A stretch of DNA of 64,000 nt from Bryopsis sp. KO-2023 (Eukaryota > Chlorophyta > Ulvophyceae > Bryopsidales > Bryopsidaceae): contig BSYQ01000014.1 in NCBI GenBank assembly GCA_030272585.1, positions 1-64,000 of the forward strand. Reading direction: 5' to 3'. Numbering within the stretch: position 1 is the stretch's first letter; each line of letters opens with the position of its first letter. This document shows positions 1-10,890 of the stretch, piece after piece. The notes under the pieces are model-generated. The model ran no database searches, was not told the DNA's origin, and worked only from the letters and a program-made list of their open reading frames with translations. A program made the position numbers and the translations under genes.

Positions 1-3000
1 GGAAAAAAGAGCGAAAAGAAAAAAATTGACGGAGAAAAGAGCGAAAAGAAAAAGTGTGAGGGGAGAAAGAGTGAGAAGGAAAAGTGTGAGGGGCCATCCC
101 TGGAAACGGCACCGGCATTGGTTCAGGATGTGGTGCAGGATTTGAGGGATTGCAAAGAGGCGATCGACGAGAAGCTGAGAGTGGCGTTGGCCAGATTTGG
201 GGGCGATTATGATCAACAACAGGAGATGGAGGGAAGCAACACTCCCCAGGATTCGGCCAGTCAAGTTGTGGGGGGTGCTGAAGACAATAACAGAGAAAGA
301 TCAAGGGATGAGCGGCTAGGTGGGTTTGTTATTCCTGAAACTGCTGTTTATTGATTGTCGATGGTAGTGGCTATGTCGATAGGTTTGTGTTCGATTCTCA
401 CTGCTTGGGTGATTTTTTTTTTCCTTTTTGGGTGTCTGTTTTGCTTCCTTTTTTTTCTGTGATGAAGCTGTGGGGTCAGTTTTTTGTTTTTTTTTTTCTG
501 AAGAAAAAAAAAATGTACGTAGGTATTTTCCACAACTACAGTACTTTCTTTCAAAAATAAATTTAAAATATCTCTGGGGGGGAACAGCATTTAAATTTCG
601 AACACATATGCTTCCAAAATTTAAAATAAAATTATATTTATAATTTGAAAAGGGTGGGAAGAAAAGGGGGGGGGGGTGATAATGACAAGATTTTCTTTTC
701 TCTCTTTTCATCATTTTTATTTTTTTCCCTTTTAATAACTTAGGGGAAACGTCTACTTATGATCAAAGGCCAAAGGATTTGTTTGTTGGGGAGAGCCCGT
801 GTCGAATTGATGTCTCTACTGTATCTGCGAGAATGTTAATTACCGGTGAGCAAGTGTAGGTTTTTTTTATTATTTTGACTCAAGTGATATCTCGCCCCTC
901 TTTTTTTTTTAAGAATAAAAGAAAGGAAATTGAATCAAGCACCTTTTTTTTTTCTGAATAGGATCTTTTTTCCCCCAGCAAAAGTTTGATGATTGGTATT
1001 TTTCAACATAGTTTGAAAAAGGGAAGGGGTGGGGTTGGGTTGGGGGGTGGGGGGGGGGGGTTAATATGCATTTAAGCCATGATGATACTTTAAAATAAAA
1101 ATAAAAAATTATAGGGACGAGCAGGAGAAGAAATGATTGAACAAGATGCATACGAAAATAATAGAGATAAAAAGGAAAACTCTGTGGGTTTGAATTTTTT
1201 GGGGCTTTTTTTTGAATTTATTTGTTAGATGTTGAGTATTTGATTGTCTGACATGCAGATCGAACGAAAGGCCCAAGGAACAAGATGAACAAGCCAACTT
1301 ATATTTATGGGAATTATCCTAATTACTATTGGGTCCGCACGGAAGACTCCAGAATCGAGGTGAAAAATCCGAAACACACACTATTATTATTATTTTTTTT
1401 ATTTTATTTTTTTCAAATGTGTTACATCGAGGCAAACCGCCCCATGTAGCCCGTCCACTATACAAATGAGTGATATGGGCCCTCCACTCTAATAATAATT
1501 GTCTGTACTACCCCTGTCCCGAATTTACTCCCAAATACAACCTGCTAGAATAAAAATCACCCTTCTTCCGATTCGGCGCGTAAATTGTACATACGAACAC
1601 AAAATTCCACGAGAACCCTTAACCCAATTTCCGAAGCAAACATCCCCTCCTGCCAAATTAAATTTAAATTTATTTTGGGATTTAGTAAATGGTTCCTAGA
1701 TCCCAACACCACTCGGTCCCGATGCGCACAAAACCAACAGTCCGGGTCCTCACCCCAAACCCTGTTGTTGTACACTGGAAAGTTTCCATGTCCCGTTGCG
1801 ACCTGGGCTGCACGTGCTAATTGTTGTCTCGTGTAATTCCATCGCCACGAGTTATCACGATCCACGTAAGGGGCATCGCGCAACTGCCAAAGCAATCGTC
1901 CTTTCGCCGTATTACGCCACTGAGCGCGCCAGCTCGTTGCAATCCACTCTGAGATTAATTGCAGGAGCTCCTGATAAACCGTCTTGGGCGAGCGCGGTCT
2001 CAAATCCCAAGGGAGTTCCCGGAGTTGGATCCACTCCTCTTTTTTTTGGGCGGTCGCATGATCTATTATTATTATTATTATTATTATAATACTAATAATA
2101 ATTATTATTATTAGTAGTAGTAGTGTCATCATCATGTTTGAATTGTTTTTGTAATGTTTCATAAATAAACCCTTTTCTTTCACTCGAGTATGAGGTTGGA
2201 TTGCCAAAAAGCTGGTTATTAGTAGTAACAGGCACATGTCCAATGAATCGTTATGGAATGTATTAAAATTAGAAAAGAAGCCGCCCTAGGTGGTGGCCAG
2301 AAAATAAAAGGGGAAAGAAAAAGGGATGTTCAATAAAGACCTTTGGAATTTTCGTTGGTTACTTTTTTGCAAAAGCTTTTGTGTTGATGGGTACAGGACA
2401 CACATTTTCAGCTTGACGTTAAGATGCTTTTTATTTATTTTTGTGCCGTGGTTTCGATTTTTTCAACAGGCGTTCAAGAAAAAATGGTTCAATGGGCTGG
2501 ATTGTCTGGATGTGGGCTGCCATGAGGGAAATTTCACCCTTGAGATTGTCAAAAAATTCCGACCGAAATCCATGATTGGAGTCGATATCGACAGGACCTT
2601 GGTGCTCGAAAAAGCACGAAAGTGAGTTTTCTACGTCGGTCTTTTTTGAAATGTTTTTTTTTTGTTTTGTCTCCTTTCTGGCATTATTTTTTTTTTTTGT
2701 AAATGGTGTTTTTCTTTGAGGAGTTGAGGTCTTGGAGATTTTGTCTCCTGCGTTCTGAAATCTATTGGTATTTTTTTTTTTCCTGTGCACGGTATTCAGT
2801 ATGTTCAAGCTCCCTTGGCCTCGTTTTTAGAGCATGTATACAAAAAAAACAAAAAACATTTAAATTACCTTTACAACACGCTCCAGAAAATTCATCGACA
2901 TTACTTGATTTCAAAAAAAGAAGAAAAAAAAAACTCTGTTCAACCAGTAATCCGAAGATTCTTTTTCTTCTTTGTTTGCAGCAATCACAAACACGATTTT

Positions 3001-3921
3001 TAGCATATATCTACAGATACTTTTTTTTTCTCAACTTTTGCCTACTCCTCTTTTTTTTTCTCAGGAATCGGAACAAAACGCTGCAGAGCGTATCGCAATG
3101 GGAGGAAGCCGACGAGGAATCGACAGAAACGAAAAAGGCAACCATGAAGTCCCTGCACAACACCAGGTTTTTTGCCGGAGACTATGCCTTAAAAGAAGGC
3201 GCCCCAGAATGCATGGATACCATCACATGTTTCAGCGTCATAAAATGGATTCATTTTCACCACGGGGATGATGGCATCAAATTCGTTTTCAAGAAAATTT
3301 TCAATGCGCTTCGACCAGGGGGTCGCTTCATTTTGGAGCCCCAATCGTGGGAATCGTATGCAAAGGCGAAGAGAAAACAGGTACGATAATTTTTTGTTTT
3401 TTGTTTCTTAATTGTTTAATACGATAATTTTGATCGATCGATTATATTTTGGTTATTTGTTAATTATTTATTTAATTATTTTTTAATTATTATTTTTTTT
3501 TCTCTTCTAGTTTTGTTCTCTATTTATAATTTTTCACTTTTTTTTTTCCCTGCATGATATTTTTTTCACAAAAGTCCTCTAAATAGTTATTTCATTTTTT
3601 CTCCTGTTTCCCTCCCCCCCCCAAATATTAAAAAAAAAAAAAAGACTGGGGAGATTGGTGGGGAGGTCTTCAGAGTTTTCAGAAATTAAAAGAAAAAAAC
3701 AAAATACGTTGACCTGTGTGCATTGCTTTTTGTTTTCGCAGAATATGTTTGGGGTTCCATACTACAACCTCAAGTTGCTGAAGCTTCACCCCTCAGAGTT
3801 TCTGGACCACTTGATCAACGAAGTGGGTTTCAAGCATGTGAAATCGCTGGCGTTTCCTGATGCTGACCAGGGCTTTTCTCGACCCATTTTTATCCTCAGA
3901 AAACCAAAACACACTGTTTGA
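1..3921 (+). CDS. MEPCE: Bin3/MEPCE-type RNA methyltransferase, 5' end outside window
   Basis: Likely an S-adenosylmethionine-dependent RNA 5'-phosphate methyltransferase of the Bin3 family, which in animals caps 7SK RNA. Exons that keep one frame with GT-AG junctions are <1-319, 744-845, 1259-1359, 2470-2621, 3065-3380 and 3742-3921, giving 389 residues in the window. Exon 1 encodes a Lys/Glu-rich stretch with three imperfect repeats of about ten residues (core KSEKKK). The family signature YIYGNYPNYY lies in exon 3, the SAM-binding motif LDVGCHEGNFT and VDID in exon 4, and KWIHFHHGDDG plus LRPGGRFILEPQSW in exon 5. The C-terminus contains GFSRPIFILRKP. The 1359/2470 intron holds a LINE fragment. 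Family membership is firm from motif order; the target RNA (7SK, U6 or other) cannot be told. Exon 1 is joined to the rest only by splice phase and is the least certain part. Confidence 0.85.
1416..2062 (-). mobile_element. 5'-truncated LINE fragment inside an intron of the Bin3 gene
   Basis: A minus-strand frame (about 2058 down to 1557) encodes a stretch with TGHGNFPVYNNR followed by CWFCAHRD. This resembles the C-terminal tail of Tad1/I-like non-LTR retrotransposons, where a TGHG motif precedes a Cys/His cluster. Downstream on the minus strand (1416-1485) is a 3'-end segment that recurs at 14950-15015, followed by an A-rich, TAA-rich tail (the T-rich run at 1382-1413). Reverse transcriptase and the 5' end are absent. 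It lies antisense to the host gene. The clade assignment is tentative. Confidence 0.55.
2062..2127. repeat. ATT/AGT microsatellite
   Basis: Runs of ATT trinucleotides pass into AGT trinucleotides directly beside the 5' edge of the LINE fragment, inside the Bin3-gene intron. No function is apparent. Confidence 0.8.
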
Positions 3922-4085
3922 TCGATAAGTTTCTCTCTTCGGCTCCGGTTTTTTCGTGGAAAAAAAAAGCAGAGCAACACATAGCCGCTGAATTTTTTTT
4001 TCCTGCAGCATTGGGTCTGTTTCATTTCGCTTGTAATCACCCTGGTTTGTTGGTGTTCTGGAGGAAGGTCTTGAGGGTGTGGTTC

Positions 4086-4128
<43 letters not shown>

Positions 4129-5234
4129 TGACAAATGACAAAAAAAAACGAAAGAAAACCTGGAAAACCTGGAAAAACCTCACAAAACCCAATCATGGCG
4201 GCAAAAAAAAAATCACAAGAATCCCATCCGTCAAATTCCGTTTCAACAACCATTGACCGGAGGAACCGGTGACCGGTCCAAGGAAACCGGCCAGTACGTA
4301 ACCAGTACGTAACCTTCCAGTCATAGCACTTCACGACCACCGTCAGCTGTGCGCATGTCCAACACACAAACCATCCAAGCCGTTCCTTGAGCGACTGGCC
4401 AGGAAAGATATGACGAAAGGAAATCAGATTCCAGTAAAACACCCACGTGCCCTCGGATTGGGAGACTCATCTCCATGACAAATATCGATCCAACGGTTGC
4501 GCAATTGGCAGTGCATTTCTGTCATGCGGGTCTAATCGACGACAAAGCAACGCGCGTTCGCGCGACGTCTTGTCTCTCCACAAAGCCCCCATCCACGTGC
4601 AAGCAATCAGTTCCCGTGCCTCATTCACCTTTTTTCCTTTCGCCACCGTCCAGTTTTGCGCTCCCGCGTTGTTTTCGGTTTTGGTTTTGGTTTTTTCCCC
4701 CACGACCAGGTGGATTGTTCGTCTCAGGACCTGTGTGTGGAGTGCGTCGCCAGTGTTCGTCTCTTAATTGAAAAACCGGTGAGATGCTGGCGTGCCCCCC
4801 TTCGCCTCGTTTTGTAAACTTTTCACGCGGTCGGACTGCCCTTTTTGAGGGGGATTTCTCAAGTTGGGGGAGGAATTCGAGTCACCACCGTGGTGCTTCC
4901 CACCGCTTGTTTTTTTGCGCGGGATCTTTCTTGACGACCCGCTTTTCTAGAGTCCGCAGCTGCCCTCCGTTTTTACTGCTCATCCCCCCCCCCCTCCGGG
5001 GATAATTCCCTCCGCCGGTCCGGACCGGGGCGTTGGTTCCGCTCCCGCCCCAGCCAGCGAAAGTATCAATTGACTACTAGGGGCGAAGTCGACCCCATGT
5101 TCACATCCCTTGTTTTTTCAGCGGGCCGTTTCCTGAAGCCATCCCGTTGTTTTTTTTTTGGTCGGCAGGTTTTTGAGTCGCGATTATTTCAAAGGGAAAA
5201 GGAAAAGAAAAAGGACGGAACAGAAGTGTTAACC
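3922..5234. other. Intergenic region between the Bin3 and beta-helix genes
   Basis: No gene seen on either strand. It contains a run of 35 C (4087-4121), a segment rich in ACCGGT-like palindromes with a tandem 12-bp repeat (CCAGTACGTAAC, about 4292-4316), and a more GC-rich stretch before the ATG at 5235 that probably includes the beta-helix gene promoter. No clear TATA box was found. Open frames here are interrupted or low-complexity. Confidence 0.6.
4087..4121. repeat. Poly-C run, 35 bp
   Basis: Uninterrupted C on the + strand (G on the minus), shortly after the Bin3-gene stop. On the G strand it could form a G-quadruplex. Exact length is prone to sequencing error. Confidence 0.9.
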
Positions 5235-7612
5235 ATGGGTCTCTGCGCAGCGGTCGACGATTTTCAGGCGGAGTTGGACAGAGTGAGTGGGCAGTCGCGC
5301 CGCACTGGTGCGAGCTGTGAATGGTCATTTTAGGTTATTTTTTACGTAATCGAGTAACGTGTACGGCAGAAACCGCTCTTGGGAAAGCTGTGGTGGGATT
5401 TAGCCAGCGAGAAAGATAACCAAATTCGAAATTTGCGTTTCGTTTCAAAAAAGCATCCCCCATGAAAGTCCCCCACCACTGTGCAAATCAACACAGTAAG
5501 TATTGATTCTATGTATACATATGTATGTCTGACTTTTCTCCCCCCCCCTCCTTTCTTTGTTTTGTTGATGCAGTGGGTTACCACCCATTCGGGGACGGAA
5601 AAGAAAGTTTCTGCCGATGATTTCAAGAGCTGGATCGGCACCGTTTTGGAACAAGGTTTCGATGGAGGGGTCAGTTTGGATTTGAGGGGGTGCTGTTTCG
5701 AAGGAGGCTCCTTCGAATTGGGGCCGACCCGGTGCTGCCAGGGTCTGAAGCTCTCGAACGGCACCCTCGACATTTCGAACGGGCTGCGGGTGAAAGGATT
5801 CGAAGGCCTGGAGCTGGAGGATATGGTGAGTTGCTGTGTTTACAGACATTATGCACTGAAAGTAAAACATTATTCTCTTTTATGTGTATCTTTTCTTTTG
5901 GTGTGGAGGGGGGGGGAAGTCTTGACACAGGGGGCCAGGGAGTTTTTTGTTTTCTCTGGATGCAGTGTTTTGATACAGCAGAGGAAATTGACCTGTTGAC
6001 CGATCCAATACTCGGCTGAACCCGAATTTCTCAATTTTTGGCTGAGAAAAACTCTCTGGACCGTGGTTTTCCCCCCAGGTTTTGAAAGGTCACGATGTGG
6101 GCATTGCCATGACTGACAGCTGCGTTTCACTCCGCAATTGCCGAATTTCCAGTGGCTGCACTCTGGCCATCGCCAGTCAAAGCAAGGTGGATTTCAGCCA
6201 CTGCCAGTTGTGCGAATCTTCCTCCGGGGATGGCCTGATCGTGCTGGGCTCCAAGGCGGCGGCCACCGCTCAGAGCTGCGATTTCGAAAACAACACTGGC
6301 AGCGGGGTCAGAGTGTTGAGGGGGGCCAGGGCTGAGCTGAAGGATTGTACCGTTGGAAATTCGAAGGATTCGGCAGGGTTGGTAGTCACTGGGGCGGGTT
6401 GCAGAGCTGTGGTGACCAGCTGCGAGTTTCTGGCCAATCACTGTAATGGAATCGCGGTTGCCGATGGAGCCTGTGTGGAAGTCTCGGATTCTGTCATTCA
6501 GGTGAGAATTTTTTTTTGGTCCTTTTTATTTTCTACTATTCGACTTTAGATGCTCAAGGTCGGAAATTAATGGCAGATTAGAAAACCAAAAAACCAAAAA
6601 AACAACAATTTGGCTTTTGTTGTTTTTCATTGTGATGGACCTGGTGGTGGTGGTGGTGGAAGAACTGACAATATTTCGGAAACTTGGGATGCATTTTTAT
6701 CTTTCAGTTTTCTGGGATGTTAGATCCCAACTCTGAAAAAAAAAAGTTTACAAAAATTCAAACAGAGAAAAAAAGATATTAATAAATTGATCGAGCCATA
6801 ATCTGAACACAATCGGATGGAACGAAGAGTTAGATATTGAATTATTTTCGTTTGCATTATTTTCCCCTTGGCAGGATACTGCAGGGTTTCATGGATTGGC
6901 AGCCTCCGATCTGGGGACGAAGGTTCAGATCGTGGAGTGCGATTTTCTCAACAACCACGAGTGCGGGGTGTATGTTACAGCTGGTGCATCAGTCTCCATG
7001 AACCAATGCATAGCAAAAGGCTCCAAAAAATTTTCCGGAATCTCCGTGGAAGGCCAAAACACGAAGCTGGATGCCACCAGCTGCGAATTCCTCGAAAACA
7101 TGCATTGTGGATGTGCGATCGGGGGAGGGGCCCAGGTGAATCTGAACGGATGTGTGGGGAAAGGCTCCAAAGAGTTGTATGGAATCGCTGTTACCGGGGA
7201 AGCCACCCGGGCAGAGCTCAAGGGGTGTCACTTTTCCCACAACTATCTGTGCGGGGTGTATGTTTACGGGGGCGCCCGCGTCAGTTTGGAGAGGTGCGTT
7301 TCGAAAGCTGGAAAAGAGGGGTCGGATGGATGCAGCTCCGTGGGGTTCGGTAAGGGGTCTTTGATGCTGTGCGGAAGCAAGCTGATGGATCAGGGTGGGA
7401 ATTTTGGCCAGTGGCATCGTAACGGGGTATCCATGATCGGTGGGGGGACTGCGACTTTGACGGAGTGTGTTTCTCGTACGAGTGGTCCGAACGGGGTGAC
7501 TGTGATTGGAGGCAGTAGCTCGGTTTTGGCGAGGAAATGCGATTTCGGTGGGGAAAGCAGGGATCAGAGGTTGGATCAAGCCTTCGCATCGATGCTTCAG
7601 ATTAATCCATGA
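5235..7612 (+). CDS. Right-handed parallel beta-helix repeat protein
   Basis: Four exons (5235-5282, 5574-5825, 6079-6501, 6875-7612) join with consistent phase to give 486 residues. From about residue 60 the protein is built of short rungs with recurring C-x-F-x-x-N, GV-x-V, GA-x-V and L-x-x-C patterns. Pairs of rungs repeat, such as GCHFSHNYLCGVYV and CEFLENMHCGCAI, giving a ladder of Cys and Asn. This is typical of Beta_helix/NosD-like right-handed beta-helices, also seen in FBXO11-type proteins. There is no F-box, signal peptide or membrane segment, so a soluble intracellular protein is likely. Such folds serve as carbohydrate-active enzymes or binding scaffolds; no catalytic motif is recognised, so the function is unknown. 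The ATG at 5235 is chosen because it opens a 16-codon exon ending at a good GTGAGT donor in phase with exon 2. Confidence 0.8.
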
Positions 7613-10600
7613 AGAAGGGGGAAAAAAAAGAGAAGGGGAGGACGGAAATATATTGATGGTCCAAAGGAGGAGGGAAAATATATTGTTGGTCCAAAGGAGG
7701 AGGAAAATTTAGGGGGAAATCTGTGAATGATATGTGTATCCTCGCATTTGTGTGTACGTGTATTATTGTCGAGGGGAAGGGGGGGGGGCTTGGATTTTTT
7801 CTGATTGTGTATTGTGTGGCTTTTAGTAATCCCAGGGTTGAAAAAAATTTGAAAAGAGGAGGAGGGTAACCCGGGGGGGAGAAAAAATTACCGTTGTGTC
7901 GCTGCCGTTAATTTTGAGAAAGTCTCTGGAAAAAAAAAAAAGATGCGAAGGCGTCTATGTGTGTATATTCGAACAAAAAGAAAAGAAAAAAAAATCTTGT
8001 GGGGTAAAAAGGAAAAAAAAAAAAAAAGAGAGCAGCCTGTGTATGCCCTTTACGAAATGATGGAATGCTCTAGATAGTTTTTTCTTTGTTTTTTTTTTTT
8101 TCTTTTCAGAATCAGCATGATTATAAAAAAAAAGCAAAAATTTGGAAAAAAAAGACGATATGCGTATATGTCTATGAAAAAAGAAAAAAGGTCGTTTCGT
8201 GGTTTTTTTTTTCTTTTTTTTATTCATATATATGTTTTTCTGGTTACGTTTCGAAATGTTGCGGTGTTAAGCTAGCACAGGATGGTGGCAAGTTAATCGC
8301 AAAAAAATTTTGCCCAATGGATGGGTGTTTTTGTTTTTCAGTTTACTGTTGAGGTTTATATAAAATTAAAACAAAATATAGGGGATTTAAAAAAAAATAC
8401 TTTTGGGGGTAAGAAAAAAGAAAAGACTTTACATCTTTTTTTATAAAAAAGAAAAATGAACATGAATTCTTTTTGCAACAACAGAATTCCTTGGTGTTTG
8501 GGGTGGGTGGGTGTGTTTTTTTATCGTATTGAGGGAAGAGTTTGTGTGTATCAAAAAAAAAAGAAAAAGAAAAAGAATGTTTTTGTGTTTTAGGGGGTAA
8601 GGTGTTAAAACCAAAATCCGTAATTATTTTTTGAAAGTGTGGTTTTGAGCATTTTGGTCGTTCTTTTTCTAAAAAGAACAGACTTTTATATGAAGGGTAG
8701 TGAGAGTGGGTTAATTAAAAAAAAGAAGAAAAAAAGAAACACCCATGCGGTGTTTTTTTTCCTTTTTTTTTGGTTGGTAAGGAGATGCATAAGATAATCT
8801 GGGAAGGGAAAAAAAAGTTGAAAAGAAAAAAAAAAAAGAAAAAAGTTGAAAAAAAAGAAAAAGAAAAAAAAAGTGGGGTTGGGAATAATGGAGGTTAGGT
8901 AAACAAAAAAAAAGGACGAAAAAAAAAGAAAGGAATGGAAAAAAAATAGGTGAGATGGGTGCTTTGTGTTTTTTTTTGTTTTTTTGGGGGAAAAAGGAAC
9001 AGCTTTAAAAAGGAGGTGAAAAGTCAGAAAAAAAACAAAACAAAAAACAAAAAATTGAACTATGAGACCAGTTTTGTGTATTTGTATGTTATTTCCATCA
9101 GGATTGATTTCTTGCCAAAATGAAAAAAAAAAAAACAGGATCCTCCAAAAAAAAAAAAAGCTGTTATCTCCTTTTAATATGTGATCTTTGGGGGGTTCAA
9201 TCAGTTTAAGGTTGTTTATCCACAGAAAAACAATGTGAAACTCTGAATTCCTTTTCCAAGATTTCTTTTTTTTTTTTTTTTTAGGATTGAAAAAGGAAAA
9301 AGAAATAGAAAGAGTTAGATTGTGGCGAACAAGCAGGATGGAAAAAAGCAGAAAGGGGCGGGGGGGGGGGGGGGAGGGGAAATAGGCCCCCTTCCGAAAA
9401 GTATTATGTTGGTAAACAAAAAGGAAAAGGGAAAAGCCTTTGTGTCTATGGTTCAGACCAAGGTGATATATATATATGTATATAAATCAGAATGGAAAAA
9501 AAAAATTTGCACATACGAAGAAAAATAGTTGGCGTCTTTGTGTGATTCCAGATAGAATACTGTCTGGTGCAGTTTTGATTAGTTTTGATTAGCTTCGATG
9601 GGGTTTGCAAAAAATCGTCCAGAAAAAAAAATTGAAAAATTGGGTAGATTGAGTTTTATGGGTTTTCTCTTTTCCAGGTGGGGAGTGTTGTTTTTCTTCT
9701 TTTTTTTCTTGATTTTTTTTTTGGCGAAGGGGTGGGTGTTACTGAACTGAGTGTGCAATTTGTAAAGGGTGGCAAGAAAAAAGGGAAAAAAAACATCGGA
9801 TATGGCAATGGAAAAGAGAGAAAAAATTTGCGAAGGGGAAAAAGTGCGCATTTTTCCTTTTCATTTTTGAAGGGCCTTTGTTATTTTCTTTTCTTTCTTT
9901 TTTCTTTTGTTGTGTGGAAATGTATGGAAAGCTATGGTTTATATTCTCTCCTGTCTTTTTTTTCTTTTCTATCTGGTTATGGTTGCACCGCCATGGGTCG
10001 ATTTTTGTGGGGACTGTCAAAAAAAAAGAAAAAGAAAAAAAAACAGGGGTAATAGTGATAAAAAAATAGGAGGGGTTATTTTCATGAAACCCAACGTAAA
10101 AGAAAGGGGGAAAAAAAAAGCAAACAAGACCGTTAACTGAAAAGAATTTAAAAAGAAAATCCTTCATGAATTAGGGTGGTGGGAACAAGAGGGTAGTCGA
10201 ATTTTGGTTGGGTTCAGTTTTTTTTTTGTGGGGATAGTGGGTGAGAGAGAAAAACCGAAGAACAGATACACTGTTTTTTTTTTTTTGATGTGTTTTTTGG
10301 AAGGGGGGGGAAGGGGTGATTGAGGCATTGTTACGTTGTCCGCTGGGTAAAGAAAAAGCAGCACTCAATGAACGCGCGCGTGTGTGTGTGTGTGTGTGTG
10401 TGGTCAAAAATTGCCTTTGTCCAGCCAGATTGCTGTTACAGGGAGCCCTTTCAAATGCGGGGTTATCGAAAAATTCACAAAATCTCTCATCAGGTGGCAC
10501 ACACAATAAATTCCTGTTGTTACAAGCAAAGAAGCCTTGACCCCACCACTTCTTTTCAATGAACAGATAAATTAGCACAGCCCACAGCAAGAGAAAGCCA

Positions 10601-10890
10601 TCACCCTCCATTAGGAAAAAAGAAAAACAGAACATTGCTCCAGTATCCCTCAAGACTAAAAAAGCCAGCTTGCGCTTGCACCAGTCAGACATGCAAATTC
10701 GAGTTGGTGGCTTTTCTGGAATTCTTGCTCCGTTCGATCCGTTTTCAGGCCTTGTTTTTCTTGGCGAAAAAAACCTTTCCGTTGCGCGCGCACTTGAATA
10801 TTCCTTCGCCCAAGCCCGCGCAAATTTTCGTTTGTTAAAGAACGATTGGCTGATTGCTGTGAATCGAACACCCAAGCTTCACATTGCGGG
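7613..10890. other. Low-complexity intergenic region upstream of the ATR gene
   Basis: About 3.3 kb dominated by A-, T- and G-runs with no frame resembling a protein. It includes a near-duplicate of about 30 bp near 7650-7710 (GGTCCAAAGGAGGAGG twice) and a CG/TG dinucleotide run at about 10373-10401. The last few hundred bases lose the homopolymers and may hold the ATR promoter. Confidence 0.6.

Noticed and set aside
3786-4442. 218-residue minus-strand frame with a poly-Gly run
   Set aside because: It overlaps the Bin3-gene last exon antisense and its length depends on the 35-bp poly-C run.
8086-10167. Several frames of 80-140 residues rich in Phe and Lys
   Set aside because: They are translations of T/A homopolymer runs with no domain or conserved pattern.
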